Shown: positions 9,733 through 21,261, counted from the stretch's first letter. The stretch: 64,000 nt of DNA from Rotaria sordida (GCA_905250125.1 CAJNOL010000990.1:1-64000); one strand, 5' to 3'. Notes: generated by a model from the sequence alone, not told the origin. Made by a program: numbers and translations.

Positions 9733-12195
9733 ATGTCCGATGATCAGCAATTAGTAAATGACTTATTTAAAGAAGTCGAGTTAAAACTAAAAAAAGATTT
9801 AGTAGATTCTGTTCCAGTTAATCCAGTTTCTACGGCTACTTGTTCTGCACACCTAGCCACTTCACATCAACAGAGAGTCAATTTTGAAGATACCATGTTA
9901 ATATGGTGTGATCCAATAGTCGAAAACTCGGATGATATGGCTAAAACCTTGACAGGATTGCTGCAAATAAATGATTATGTCAGTTTCCATTCTGATGAAA
10001 ACAAATGCATTCAAGAAATCGAAACAGTCAAAGATGAAAAAATCCTACTTATTATTTCTGGCAGAAGTGCTTCGACTATGTTGGCTCGAATTCATCATTT
10101 GAAACAATTAGACTCGGCTTTTATATTCTGCATGGACACAGAACTTTATAATGGATTAAGTCAAGTTTATCAAAAGATCATGGGTGTTTTTAGAAATCGA
10201 AAGAAACTCTTTAAATCAATTAAAGAGAATGTTGAAATGTTACAAAAGCATCTAGAAGTATTTATATTCTATGATCAAAAGGATCAGAAGAACTCAAGAG
10301 ATCTTTCGAAAGAATCGGCCGAATTTCTTTGGTTTCAGTTATTTAAAGATGTAATTTTGAGTATGCCATGCGATGAGCATGCAAAACAACAGCTAATCTT
10401 ATTCTGCCGTAATTACTGACGAGGAAATACGAAGGAATTGGGATTGATAGACGAATTTGAAAGCAGCTATACAACGGCAAATGCTATTCGTTGGTATACA
10501 CGAGAATGCTTTCTTTACAGATTAATTAATAAAGCTCTGAGAACAGAAGACACAGAACAATTGTATACATTTCGGTTCTTCATTGCTGATCTATCTAAAA
10601 GCCTGGCAGAAGTACATCGACAACAAGCAGCAGTACAAAGTCAACACTCTGTGACATTTTATCGTGGTACAAAAATGGATCGAAGAGAATTAGAAATATT
10701 AAAGACTAATCGAGGTAACTTAATTTCATTAAATGGATATCTATCAACAAGTCGTTCACCAGATGTAGCGTTAAAATTTGCTGAAACACCAACAATGCAA
10801 GCAAATCTGTGCTCTGTATTCTATGAGATTGAATGTAACAAACAAAATGTTAAATCAGCAATTTTTGCTGACATTACACAACAAAGTCAATATGCTGGAG
10901 AAGAAGAGATTCTCTTTGATATTGGAAGTACATTTCGCATCGTATCCATTAATGAAAATCCAGCAACAAGACTATGGACAGTTAAACTGAGTGCAACTGA
11001 CGCAGGAGCACAAGAAGCTCGAGAATATATTGAATTTAATAGAAAATCGAATGAAGAAACAAGTATGACAATTCTCTTTGGAATTCTGCTCGCAGAAATG
11101 GGCAAATATGATCAATCAAGAAAATATTTCGAAAACTTATTAGCTAATCAAAAAATAGAATTAGATATAGCACGTGTCTACAATGGTATTGGTACAGCCT
11201 ATCTTCACAAAAGTGAGTTGGATGAAGCCTATTCGAATTTTCAACGTTCGTATACAATGATGATGAGCGCTAATCCTCCAAGAGAGAAGGACGCCACACG
11301 ACCACTATCAAATATGGGTCTTGTTCTACTTCGACGAGAAAAATATAATAAAGCGCTGGAATATCTTACAAGAGCATTATTTACAAGAAATGAATTCTAC
11401 GGAGAAAATCATTTAGAAACCGCTAAAACACTAAATAACCTCGGGAATGCATATTATCAAAAACAAGACTATAAGTTGGCACTAATCTACTATGAAAAAT
11501 CACTGGCAATACAACAGAGAGAATTTTCTCGCGATCATCTAGATACAGCGAAATGTTTGAATAATATTGCTCTTATTCACTGGAAAATGCAGGAGTTTGA
11601 TACGGCCCTTGAATATCATCAGCACGCATTAGATATGAGAAGAAAGTTACTTCCACCTGAACATAATGAACTCGTCCAAAGTCTCATGAATATTGGAAGT
11701 GTTTACCGTGATATGCACAAATTAAAGACTGCTCTATCTTATCTAACACAAGCCACAAAAATGCAAGAAAAAATATTTGGAAGAACCAATGAAACTTTAG
11801 AATTTCAAAATACTCTGATTCAAATTGCTGCGCTTGAGGAACGCTTAGGTGAGCGTACAACGAATTACGCTAAAAACGATATGGGTGCAGCCACTTGCAA
11901 TCTGCAATCCACGCCACAAAATTCAAACTCATCAACAAGAAGAGACCAAAACAACTCAGCTTTAGCTGATACTCTTACACAAAATTTACAGCAACACACA
12001 ACTCCTTACGCTATCGAGAACTGTGCTGGACCCCCTTACAACAGGCAATCCACGCCACAAAATTCAAACTCATCAGCAAGAAGAGACCAAAACAACTCAG
12101 CTTCAGCTGATACTCTTATACAAAATTTACAGCAACGTACAACTCCTTACGCACAGTATTCAGATGGGAAGCCGATGCAGAACTCAGGAAGTTAA
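9733..12195 (+). CDS. Arginine ADP-ribosyltransferase with TPR repeats, interrupted by one in-frame TGA
   Basis: This is one reading frame of about 820 codons broken by a TGA at 10417-10419; the frame is the same on both sides. The N-terminal part (to about 10400) is a rotifer-type module with IWCDP and ILLIISGRSAS strands. The ART fold follows, with the R-S-E signature: Arg in FYRGT (10663), Ser-Thr-Ser in YLSTSR (about 10741) and an E-x-E in GEEEILF (about 10900). Kinesin-light-chain-like TPRs follow from about 11100 to 11800 (NNLGNAYYQKQDY, NNIALIHWKMQEF). Such enzymes transfer ADP-ribose from NAD+ to protein arginines. The start at 9733 (MSDDQQ) is preferred because an acceptor-like TTTCTAG precedes it; an upstream in-frame ATG is at 9646. 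The stop may reflect pseudogenisation, an allelic null or a sequence error. Telomere-like hairpins flank both sides. Confidence 0.85.
11905..12152 (+). repeat. In-frame 141-bp duplication at the C-terminus of the ART-TPR gene
   Basis: CAATCCACGCCACAAAATTC begins at 11905 and again at 12046. The copies differ at few positions and each encodes 47 residues rich in Ser, Asn and Gln. The second copy is truncated near the stop. The low divergence suggests a recent tandem duplication. Confidence 0.9.
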
Positions 12196-12285
12196 ACGCG
12201 GATGCGACAAGTGGTCGATCCTTGAAAATATATCTTTTCTTGGTCCTATTTGAGTTTCGAGCCTCACGAAAATCATCGAATTTTG

Positions 12286-12603
12286 AGGGCGTGGTCTTGT
12301 AGGTGTAGATGGGTGTGTGTATGGGTGGGTGTGGATGGATGTGGGTGTGGCTGTGTGTGGGATGTGGATGTGGGTGTAGGATGTGGGTGTGGGATGTGGA
12401 TGTGGGTGTGGCTGGGTGTGGGTGTGGCTGGGTGTGGGATGTGGATGTGGGTGTGGGTGTGGGCGTGGGTGTGTGAGTGTGTGGGTTGAGTGAGTGGAGT
12501 GTGACTGTATTGCTGTGGCTATGGCTGTGTATTTATAGAAGACCCATACCCACACACAGCCACGCCTACACTCACCTCCATATCCACGTCCACGCTTTAG
12601 CCC
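12286..12603. repeat. Telomere-like hairpin 6, the longest, just downstream of the ART-TPR gene
   Basis: About 200 bases of G-rich units (GTGGGTGTGGG, GGATGTGGATGTGGG) are followed by a short TATTTATAGAAG spacer and a C-rich arm. The outer flanks also match as inverted repeats: GAGGGCGTGG on the left against CCACGCTTTAGCCCC on the right. Confidence 0.85.
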
Positions 12604-12604
12604 C

Positions 12605-12745
12605 TGAGAATCTGTGAGTGCTCTCATAGAATAGCCTTTGAGAGCCTATGTGTGTCCCTGTAGGATAGGTCTTGGGAGCCTATAGGTGGCTCCATAGGAT
12701 AGTCCTTGAGGACATATGGGTATTCCCATAGAATAGCCTTTGAAA
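12605..12745 (+). repeat. 34-bp minisatellite, about four units
   Basis: TAGAATAGCCTTTGAGAGCC-like units start at 12627, 12661, 12695 and 12729. The array directly abuts telomere-like hairpin 6. Confidence 0.7.
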
Positions 12746-14742
12746 TAGAACATGGAGTGTAAATGATGGTAAAATACGGATGGTGAAGTGGGCTCTAAAT
12801 TTGGAGGTTACGCTATTTGAAGCTCACTTTTTTTGGCGATAAATTAGGCAATTGTTAAGTTTCACAATGAACAGATGTATTATGAATATATAATGAAGTG
12901 TATGATTCATAGATTCAGAGTAAAATAATATTTTTGGAGTAAAAACTGTGGGGAAAAAGTCCAGCTTTTTTAAGAATCTTACAAAAAAATTTCTGTCGCG
13001 TGACCATTAACGAGGAAGCTACCACAATTGATGCTGAACTTTCGGTTACATGCATTATCCATGGGCTAGTCTCAGTGAGATTGAGGAAACCCTAGAAGCG
13101 TTCGTGCATAGTTCTTCTCTGCCGACATATTGTTAAACGTATGTCAGAAAAGTAGACTAGTGGCATTGATTTATCTAAATTTAAAGGTGAAAATGAGACC
13201 AAAGAGTGGAGCAGTCAATCACTTTCGTCCTCAATAAACAGAAACAATATTGAAAAACAATAATAAAAAGCCTTTTGTTACATATATTTGACAATATCTT
13301 GGAAGAGAAGAGTCATGGACACAAACGTTTCTAGCGTTTTCTTAGTCTCTCTGTAGTCTGTCTATAATCCAAAGATGAAGCCAAAAGCTCGGAATCAGTT
13401 GTGGTAGTTCTCTCGTAAGATTAAAATCGCTCTAGCTTGAGTTTTGGAAGTCATGATCGTTTTGTCTTTTGTTTGACTCGAGTGACTTTGAGTACGACTT
13501 TGACGCTTCAATCAACCGCTTCTTGGAAGATTTTTTCTCAATAAATCGAAGAATTCTTTTCTGAAGAAATCGACAAACTTTTTGTCGAAAATATTTTCCA
13601 ATAGTTTTATCGATTCAATCCCAATTAGATTTATTTCTGAGTTGTCTGTTCGGCGAGTTCGTCATCAACATCAGAGGATCATTCATCGACGCGTTGCCAG
13701 TTCGATGCATATATTGACGTATTCTCTTCTCTCAGATTGTTTCTGCGGATCAGTACCCACGATGTGACAACAGCTATGTCTATCGAGATACTTAATACAA
13801 TCATATTTAGGACCATTCTACAGATAAAAATTAACGAACAAACTGTTAGATCTTTTACGACTTACTTCGCTTCTTTTTCATTCAAATGTTTTCTCTTTAT
13901 CGTTTTTTTCCCAGAAATTATATTTCTGTGCCTATTGTGCGGTGAAGAATGAAAGCGATTGCATCATAGAATGCCTCCCAAAGCTAGTGCATCGTTCAGT
14001 GATGCTGGATGTTATGCAAATATCAAAAAAGGTGAAAAAGAAAATACTTGAACTGTTGTCGATACAGGATGATCATAAATGAGAGGGCAACTATCGATCG
14101 ATATTGAATTAAGATAGTTTAACAACCTTGTAGCGTTCTGCTCAAAGAGTGCCAAAAAAAGATTTCAAAATCTACTAAAAGAGAGTTTTGATGCCTTGTC
14201 TCGAATCTACCATAGTTGAGCTAGTACTGATATCAACGATATTGCAAGTTTGAAGAATAATAAAAAAATAAAGACTTTGATCGACCTTCTTTGCATCATC
14301 ATATCTGCAGATGTACCTTTGTCTGACTAGCTGTCTTCGTCATTCATCATACATGAATTGCCTGAGTTATATTTAAGGATATGCTAGGCTTGTTAAACTA
14401 AGAGCTAGAAGCGAAAGAATTTTTTGGCGCCAAACCACTCAATTGTGATAGATGACAACCGAACTTAGTTTTTCTTTACATTACTATCGTCCAACATGAA
14501 AAGTGCGATCGTTACGAAAGAGCTAAAAAATGATGAATTTTGCATTTATATTATTAACTGATACTCTGCACAATAGTGCTTTCTCAACAGTATTGACAAT
14601 CACGTCACATCCGCTTTCTGTCATACAACACTGTAAAAGAATCCGCAGAATAATAAACGTTTAAAGGGTTTATGAAAGTGCAGCGTGTCAGAAACCCTGT
14701 TCTACCGTTTATGAAAGGTTCATTAATCCTTCTAGAGAGGAT

Positions 14743-14791
14743 AGGGCGTGCGTGTAAAGGTAATTCTTCTCTCAACCCATACCCATACCCT
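14743..14791. repeat. Telomere-like hairpin 7
   Basis: AGGGCGTGCGTG is followed after about 20 bases by CCCATACCCATACCC. The order is G-rich first. Confidence 0.65.
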
Positions 14792-14805
14792 CGTAAAATG
14801 GCTAA

Positions 14806-14930
14806 AAGTACTCCAAAGTATTGAAAGTAACTTGAAGTAGTTTAAAGTATTGTAAAGTAACGTAAAGTTGTGCAAAGTACGCATGAAGTCATTTAAAGTA
14901 GCGTAAATTAATTTCAAGCACAAAATGTAA
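14806..14930 (+). repeat. Degenerate repeat of about 10 bp around AAAGTA
   Basis: AAAGTA or AAGTA recurs every 9-11 bases for more than ten units. A related GAAGTCT repeat of about 10-base period lies at 15137-15200. Both are simple-sequence drift with helical-turn spacing. Confidence 0.6.
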
Positions 14931-15372
14931 TGCTCAAAGTTAAACGTGTCTACTATTTCGTGCTTATCGCGTGTTTTATCCTTACTTTACATTTTGTCTT
15001 GTTCTACGCTTTGTCCCTATCTTTTAGTATTATATTCACACTGTTATATTGTTATGTTTGCCTAACCTTGATGCTTGCGTATATAAAGCCAAGGAACATG
15101 TGTATATGAGAGCGGTTGATGCTAGGGGAAAACAGCGGAGACTTCACTCATGAAGTCCGATGAAGTCTCTTGAAGTCTTTTGAAGCCTCGCAAAGTTTCA
15201 TAAAATCTGAAACTTTTGGAATACGTTTGGTTCGCAAAAATTCACTAAGAAACCAAGGAAGCTGTCTTGTTTTCGATGGTCTTCTTTCAACAGAAATGTG
15301 AACTTTGATTGTTTAGTGGCACTGCAAAAAAAAACATTCCGAGCTTGTTTGAACTCAAAAAACAAAATAGTA

Positions 15373-17626
15373 CAGTCCTTTGGTCTGAAAATCAGACTGA
15401 AATTTTGATTTTTTTCAGTTTTCGTATTTTTTAGTCTTTTTTATTTTTCATATGTAAAAAAAGGTATATATTATATATTATGACTATGGTTGTATAGAGG
15501 CGGTGACACGCTACAATCAACGCTATTTCGAATAGCCACAGCTATTGAGAAATAGAAATAATGACTTATCTCATGCATAGATAAGACCTATAGTATTTTG
15601 ATCTTTTTATACCAGTCTTACGTGTTTCTGACCTTTTTCTTGATTATATAAATGGATATTGAGCCTGATAATGATGGTGGTGATTCTGATTATAATGGTG
15701 AATCTCGTTGTAGTGGTTTTCGTCCCGGTGCTGGTCGTAAAAGGAAAACATTGTCATCATCAATTCAGATGATGGTAAATGAAAGAAGACAACGAGCTGT
15801 ACGTCGACAAGAAATATCAAAATATAAAGCTCAATTAAGACAATGGATAAATGATATTAAATGGTCACATCAAGGTGTTCCATCAACTTATTGTGATAAT
15901 ACAACTGCTTTATTAGTTATATTTAATCTTATGTTAGAAAATGTTGATTTAACACAAACAGAAGCTGTTGCTAAAGCTGGTCTATATTAGGGTCGTGGTC
16001 CTTCTGCATTACGTGCACTGGTCGCACATTGGCATGAATATAAAGAGATACATGTTGAATCAGATACAAAAGGTGGTTCATTAGGTAATCAATCAACAGA
16101 ATTATTTATGTCTTTACCTCATTTCATTATAACTACTATTATGGATCGTCGTGCTGAAGGTAGAACTATTCAGTTAAAGATATACAACAAGCCATTGTGG
16201 ATATATATAATAAACAAATAGGTTATTGGCCGATGTATTATCTCATGCATGACAAAATGAAATTATCGTATGGCTTGTTGAAAGATTCTATGAAGTTAAC
16301 ACAAGATGCTAATCGAATCAAACGTATTGGTCAATTCTTAATCAAGTATAGCTCTGTTCTCAAACTAGAGAAGAATAAAGAAGCAGTAGTCTGTTATATG
16401 GATGATATAATAGAACATGGTATTACTAGTGATGGTCTTCTACATGAAATTGATTCATCAACAAATAAAACAATTTCTGCCGAATTGATTTATGAAGCTA
16501 AGAATCCTTTTGGTGATTATCAGTTTAACATGGATGGTTATAATTTTCGCCTATGGGTTGATCAACATTTATTTTCTGTATTTGAAGCAAAATATGGTTA
16601 TGATAAAAGAATGATTCTCGTATTGGATAATGCTCCATATCATAAAGAACAAGGTGAAGGTTATGTCAATATAAAATCAATGTCAAAGATCGACATGATT
16701 AATCTTGTTCTCTCTAAAAAGGTACACAGTATAGTAATCATTCGAAATGGGCAAGCAAAAATGTTTGAAGCTGGTGAATGGCACATGAATGGTCCATCCG
16801 GTCCTTATAAAGAAGAATTACAAGTGTTTATGGAAAGATCGATCAAACAATACCCGGATCTTCAAAAGACATTACTAGAGAAATTATTCGAACATAAATC
16901 ATTACCTGTAAAACCTAGTGTACCTGATTTCCATTATTTTGTATTAATCCCACCATATACTCCTCAGCTTCAAACAATTGAATGGATCTGGTCGTATGTT
17001 AAAGGTTATGCTGCTAAACAATTCATGCCATGCAGAACTGTTCAGCAATTAATTGAACAAACAAGGGCAGGTTTCTATGGTGATGATGGTGAACATGACG
17101 GAATATCGACAGAAATGGTCAGAAATATGATTGCGCATGCTCATAAATATTGTGATCTGCTTATTGACGACAATCCCCTCTTAGAAAGATCTATAAATAA
17201 TCTAAAGAATGTGAAGAATTATGAAGGAGCTTATGAAGAAGAAGAAAATGAAGATGAAGCTGATGATATCAATATCGAAATAGATGATAACATTGAATAA
17301 TTTTCATCAGGTACAAACATCGTAAATAGGACTATGGAACTTAGTGATTAGAATACTTAAGAGGCATTTAAAATGTTACTTTTTTTGTATAAATCAGTTG
17401 ATATCTATATAAAATATATAAACTTAAAAATTTGAAAAAATGATGTCACACTTTTGTTCTCACACATTTTCTTTTAACGTTTTTATACATTCAATTCAAT
17501 GATCTGTTACTCATATTAGTGTCCTCTATCGAACCCCTAAGTATGATGATTAAACAATGAGAAATTATTGTAAGAGGGATCATCAAACAATTCCTCCCTT
17601 AATCTGAATTTGAGATCAAAGGACTG
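15373..17626 (+). mobile_element. Tc1/mariner-IS630-like DNA transposon, 2.25 kb, TA-flanked
   Basis: The left end CAGTCCTTTGGTCTGAAAAT (15373) and the right end, whose reverse complement is CAGTCCTTTGATCTCAAATT (ending at 17626), form terminal inverted repeats of about 24 bp with about three mismatches. A TA dinucleotide lies outside each end (15371-15372 and 17627-17628), the target duplication typical of the Tc1/mariner-IS630 superfamily. The element carries one decayed transposase gene. A partial right end of the same family lies at 40960-41149, so the family is multicopy. Confidence 0.85.
15652..17300 (+). pseudogene. DDE transposase of the IS630/Tc1 group, broken by a stop and a frameshift
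   Basis: The N-terminal frame (15652-15990) carries a basic, AT-hook-like FRPGAGRKRK and a helix-turn-helix-like region, then a TAG at 15988. Coding continues in the same frame to about 16170 (GRGPSALRALVAHWHEYKE) and then shifts by one base into the 16197-17300 frame. The catalytic part follows: VVCYMDD (first Asp), LVLDNAPYH (second Asp) and PPYTPQLQTIEWIWSYVK (Glu in the usual place). The second Asp and the Glu are about 118 residues apart, against about 34-37 in ordinary Tc1/mariner, so there is an insertion of some 80 residues. The acidic C-terminus ends at 17300. With two lesions, this copy cannot make a full transposase. Confidence 0.85.
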
Positions 17627-17764
17627 TAATAACGATACGTATATATCAAAGCAAATTTTTCCATAAACTACTTTACATAACCTACAACCAACTCTTGCTC
17701 AATCAAGGGTCACCGATTTAAGTCATTTTTATACACGCATTAAGTAGCTATAGAAAAAAATAAA

Positions 17765-17845
17765 ATTCAACTCAAAATTTTGAGAAACTGATTTCAGATT
17801 TGGACTCTCCAACTTCGATTTACTTTCGTCAACCTTTATCAAGAA
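17765..17845 (+). repeat. Dispersed AT-rich repeat copy (same family as 4425-4845)
   Basis: It shares AAAATTTTGA, TCAGATTTGGA, CTCCAACTTCGATTTAC and TTTCGTCAACCTT with the copies near 4430, 4650 and 4780. It lies just outside the 15.4-17.6 kb transposon. Confidence 0.55.
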
Positions 17846-18107
17846 ATTCATCTTTGATGTTTTTTTTTACCTTGCCTCAAACAACTAGCCAGTCAGACAG
17901 ATAGGCAAACTCTTTTCACTTTTTTTCACATGACCATCCCTACAGTCGAGGGAATAATGATATAATGTGTTTGCAAAAAAAATATCCCCGAAAATAATGT
18001 AAGAGCAGTTTCTTTTATTTGAAATTAATGATTAAAATGATAACAGCGCAATGAACATGCAGCCATTCTGTATGTTTTGAGAGTTTTAGTGTTCATATAA
18101 AAATAAA

Positions 18108-19082
18108 TTAAAATGGAAATCCAGGCAAATTCGAAATATTTGCAGCCTTGAGTGGATTTAGATCTTGAGGATCAAAGGAAATCAGATCCGGAGCTACCGA
18201 AGCTTCTTGATGATTTGGTTCAGATGCAGTGCTCGTTTCAGAAGATATATTGTCCGCTTCAGAAGATGTATTGTCTCTACGCGCAGATCCTAGAAGGGGA
18301 TCGTCTGCTCCAACTTCTTTGAGTTGAATAATGGTAAGACCATTGCCAGAATCAAGACATGATGTAACATGGAGTTTTCGAGCAGCAATCAATAGTATTT
18401 CATCTTCATTCGGAAAGAATGAATGATTTTGAATATTTTTGCCGGATTCACAATCAATATTGAAGAGAGTTCTGGTTCCTGTCTTTCCAAGAAATTGTTC
18501 GGATTGAAGTACTTGTACTGAATTAGTACATGATGAAAATGGATACCAAACAAATGTTTTTCCTTGTGGATATTGAGCACTCAAATCCAATTTTACTCCT
18601 CGATAAATGGTTCGAGAAATTGATGGCAATTTCTCAAGTGAAGAGACAAAAAGTTTTATATAAAGTTCCCACGGTTGTATTTTTTCTCGATCTTCAGCTC
18701 GTAGAGTGCTATTCAATATAACATACAACGATTTTTCTCTTGGTTGCCATTCCATTGAATAGAGCATAATTGAGGCAGATTCATCTATTGTCAAACCATC
18801 TTTTGGTTGATCACATTTCTCTTTCGCTTTGGCAACCATTTCCTTAATATCGGGAATCAGCGAAACCAACGGTTCAACAGCTGTTTCAATCGGAACAACT
18901 TCCACAGCGTCATAGTGTTCAATCGGTTTTACCATACTCAGCGACGGTGCGAAATAGTCTATGATTCGAAGAGCATGTTGAGGAATAAAATCTCTTATGA
19001 ATTGTACCATATCGTAATTTGAGAACACGTCCATGACAACTAATTGCGAGAGTCCTACAATAGATCGAACAAAAATGTACAC
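18108..19082 (-). CDS. Arginine mono-ADP-ribosyltransferase
   Basis: The frame encodes up to 324 residues. The core is a metazoan-type ART domain: Arg in SRTIYRGVKLDL, the serine motif in FVWYPFSSCTNS, the GKTGTRTLFNIDC strand, and an E-x-E in NEDEILL, giving the R-S-E catalytic triad. The segment before it (QPKDGLTIDESASIMLYSME) is typical of the large bdelloid ART family. A Ser/Asp-rich tail of about 60 residues follows. The predicted reaction is transfer of ADP-ribose from NAD+ to arginine. The first Met at 19082 may be intronic: an acceptor-like CTATTGTAG precedes codon 10, and a second Met (MDVFSNYD) lies at about 19034. A 5' exon further upstream is therefore possible. No membrane segment or signal peptide is obvious. 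Confidence 0.85.
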   Translation of the reverse strand: MYIFVRSIVGLSQLVVMDVFSNYDMVQFIRDFIPQHALRIIDYFAPSLSMVKPIEHYDAVEVVPIETAVEPLVSLIPDIKEMVAKAKEKCDQPKDGLTIDESASIMLYSMEWQPREKSLYVILNSTLRAEDREKIQPWELYIKLFVSSLEKLPSISRTIYRGVKLDLSAQYPQGKTFVWYPFSSCTNSVQVLQSEQFLGKTGTRTLFNIDCESGKNIQNHSFFPNEDEILLIAARKLHVTSCLDSGNGLTIIQLKEVGADDPLLGSARRDNTSSEADNISSETSTASEPNHQEASVAPDLISFDPQDLNPLKAANISNLPGFPF

Positions 19083-21205
19083 TTATCCTCATTCCCTGGA
19101 GCAATAGGCTCGTTTGCTTCTTAAGAATCACGTTAAAATATTTTTTTATGACTAGTAGAATATTATTCAGTATGTAACTAGATTCTTATGCGATGGTGAA
19201 AAAAGACTAAGAATAGTTGCTCATAACTTTTCGAGTTCATTTTAAATCTCATGCTAAAAGCTTTATACTACGTCATTTCGATTTTTTTAAACCAGAAAAA
19301 TCTGTTCCAAGAAAATAGCTGAGTATTATAAAAATTGACTATATGTTTTTCTTCACAAACCATCTTTAGATTCGAATTCTTCCATCCTGACAATCTTTGA
19401 TCAAGTTAACAGAACAACTTAAATGTAATATTAATGATTAAGTAATCAGTTTAGGCTTGATATAAAATTAAAATAAGTAATCTAGTTCTAGGTCCAAGTA
19501 GTCCTTAAAAATTCATCAATATGATGCTGTAATTGCCACTCAGAAATTATTATTGGGCTTGTAAAATATGGCTTGGCGAAAAGTAGCTTCAAAATTTAAA
19601 GTATTGTAATTCACTTTACATTTCGAATAAAGTTGACCAACTTTACTTGACTCAGTAAAGTAAAGTATTTCAGCGATTTTACGTCGGTTTACTTTATTTT
19701 ACTTTTCGTACAATCAATAAAGATAAAATGCTCTTCGTATCCTTGATTGACAAAAAAAGGACTTTCTATTCAGTGAATCAAGATTGATTACCTAATTCGT
19801 ATTTATCACATACCTGTATTACTTACAGCCGAGAAAAGAAACAAAAAATGACTGCTTGTGTTTTGCTCTTTCTATCTCCTTTTTTTTCATTTCGGATGGA
19901 GAATAGAAAAGAACGAAACAAAGAAGTCGTTAGGTGTATTTTTTTGTATATCTATACGTGTCGCATGACTGCTCATGTAAATTATTTGATTTTGAATCTC
20001 GCGGTAATAGTTTTTCAAATTTTATCTAAGCATGTTACTTGCAAAATTTTAAGCCCTATCTGAATCTAGAGAGCTAGATCATTTACTTTTTTTTACAATA
20101 GATAAAGATAGAATGCCATTCTTATCCTTGATTGAAAAAAAAGGATATTTTATTCAGTGAATCAAGATCGATTACCTTATTCATATTTATCACATACCTG
20201 TATTACTTGCAGCCGAGAAAAGAAACAAAAAATGACTGCTTATGTTTTGCTCTTTCTATCTCCTCTTTTTCATTACGAATAGAGAATACAAAAGAACGAA
20301 ACAAAGAAGTTGTTAAGCGTATTTTTTTGTATATCTATACGTGTTGCATGATTGCTCACGCAATTTTTTTTGTATTATGCCGATTTCATCGATGTGAAGC
20401 TACCACGACGACCAATCAAATATTAAATAAAGCCACTCAATGAGAAAAAAAACTTATAGAATAACGACCTCAGTCCATAAAATACCAACATATTATGTTA
20501 AGTTACCGAGAGCACATCAATTCAACAATACGAGTGATCAATTCATATTAACGAAAATTAGATAAATCAAGAAAAAAAATTTCTAACAGATACAGATGTC
20601 AAATAAATTAGAATTTTTTGAACTTTTCATAAGCTTAAAAACCTTCTCAGACTAATTAAAATTCCATAACTTTACGTAAATCACATTTGACATTCAATAT
20701 ATTTCATATTGCTGAACCTTCACTTACAATCAACAATACAACATCTCTAACCGATCATTCCAACGCGGTAGCATACTTTCCAAACCATACACTAACTATA
20801 TACGATTCTAACCATATCTAGTCACGTTCGAAGAATCATTTTGCAACATTTTAATAATATATTGCAACCAGATGAAAGCTTCATCAACAGATAGAGCATA
20901 TTAATTCTGACTCTAATCATATACAGCAAGGTTCCACACTCGATTTCTGTGTATCTGAATTTTCAAAAAGAATACTCATGTACACTCTAAAAAAATTCGA
21001 TTTATTACTGAACTTTAAAAGTTCTGCACTTTTATGCCGAACGATTTTAGGTTCGATGAAATGAAAATCGTTTCGAGATTGTTGTTCAGAACTTTTTTAA
21101 GTTCCGTAGATTTCAAAAGGTTACGTAAGTCTTCAACGAAACCTTTTGCAAGTTTCGTAAATTTTACACGGAACAATCAATAGTTTCGCAGATTATCAAA
21201 AGGCT
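19083..21205. other. No recognisable gene; contains a tandem duplication
   Basis: AT-rich. Apart from the duplicated segment at 19713-20369 and short inverted motifs around 20990-21200 (AAAAGTTC and GTTTCG variants), nothing is identified. Confidence 0.5.
19713..20369 (+). repeat. Direct duplication, about 270-bp copies at 384-bp period
   Basis: The block from TAAAGATA through TCCTTGATTG, GTGAATCAAGAT, CACATACCTGTATTACTT and AAAAAATGACTGCTT to TATATCTATACGTG is present at 19713-19985 and 20097-20369 (ATGACTGCTT at 19848 and 20232). Divergence is roughly 10 percent by eye. Confidence 0.75.
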
Positions 21206-21261
21206 CGGGTATGGGTGTAGGTGTAGATGTATGTATTCAATTCACCCACACCCACATCCCG
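21206..21261. repeat. Telomere-like hairpin 8
   Basis: CGGGTATGGGTGTAGGTG is followed after about 20 bases by TTCACCCACACCCACATCCC. The order is G-rich first. Confidence 0.75.

Larger units (their letters stand above)
12746..15370. other. No confident gene; short-period repeats
   Basis: Frames at 13582-13952 resemble no family. The block holds telomere-like hairpin 7 and two stretches of about 10-bp periodicity (14806-14930 and 15137-15200), listed separately. A decayed transposon at 13.2-14.4 kb is possible but unsupported. Confidence 0.45.

Noticed and set aside
12184..12627. 147-codon minus-strand frame rich in His, Pro and Thr
   Set aside because: It is a translation of the telomere-like repeat (PHPHPHP type), not a protein.
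13582..13952. Possible decayed hAT-like transposase
   Set aside because: Only isolated short coding-like words; no catalytic motif or termini.
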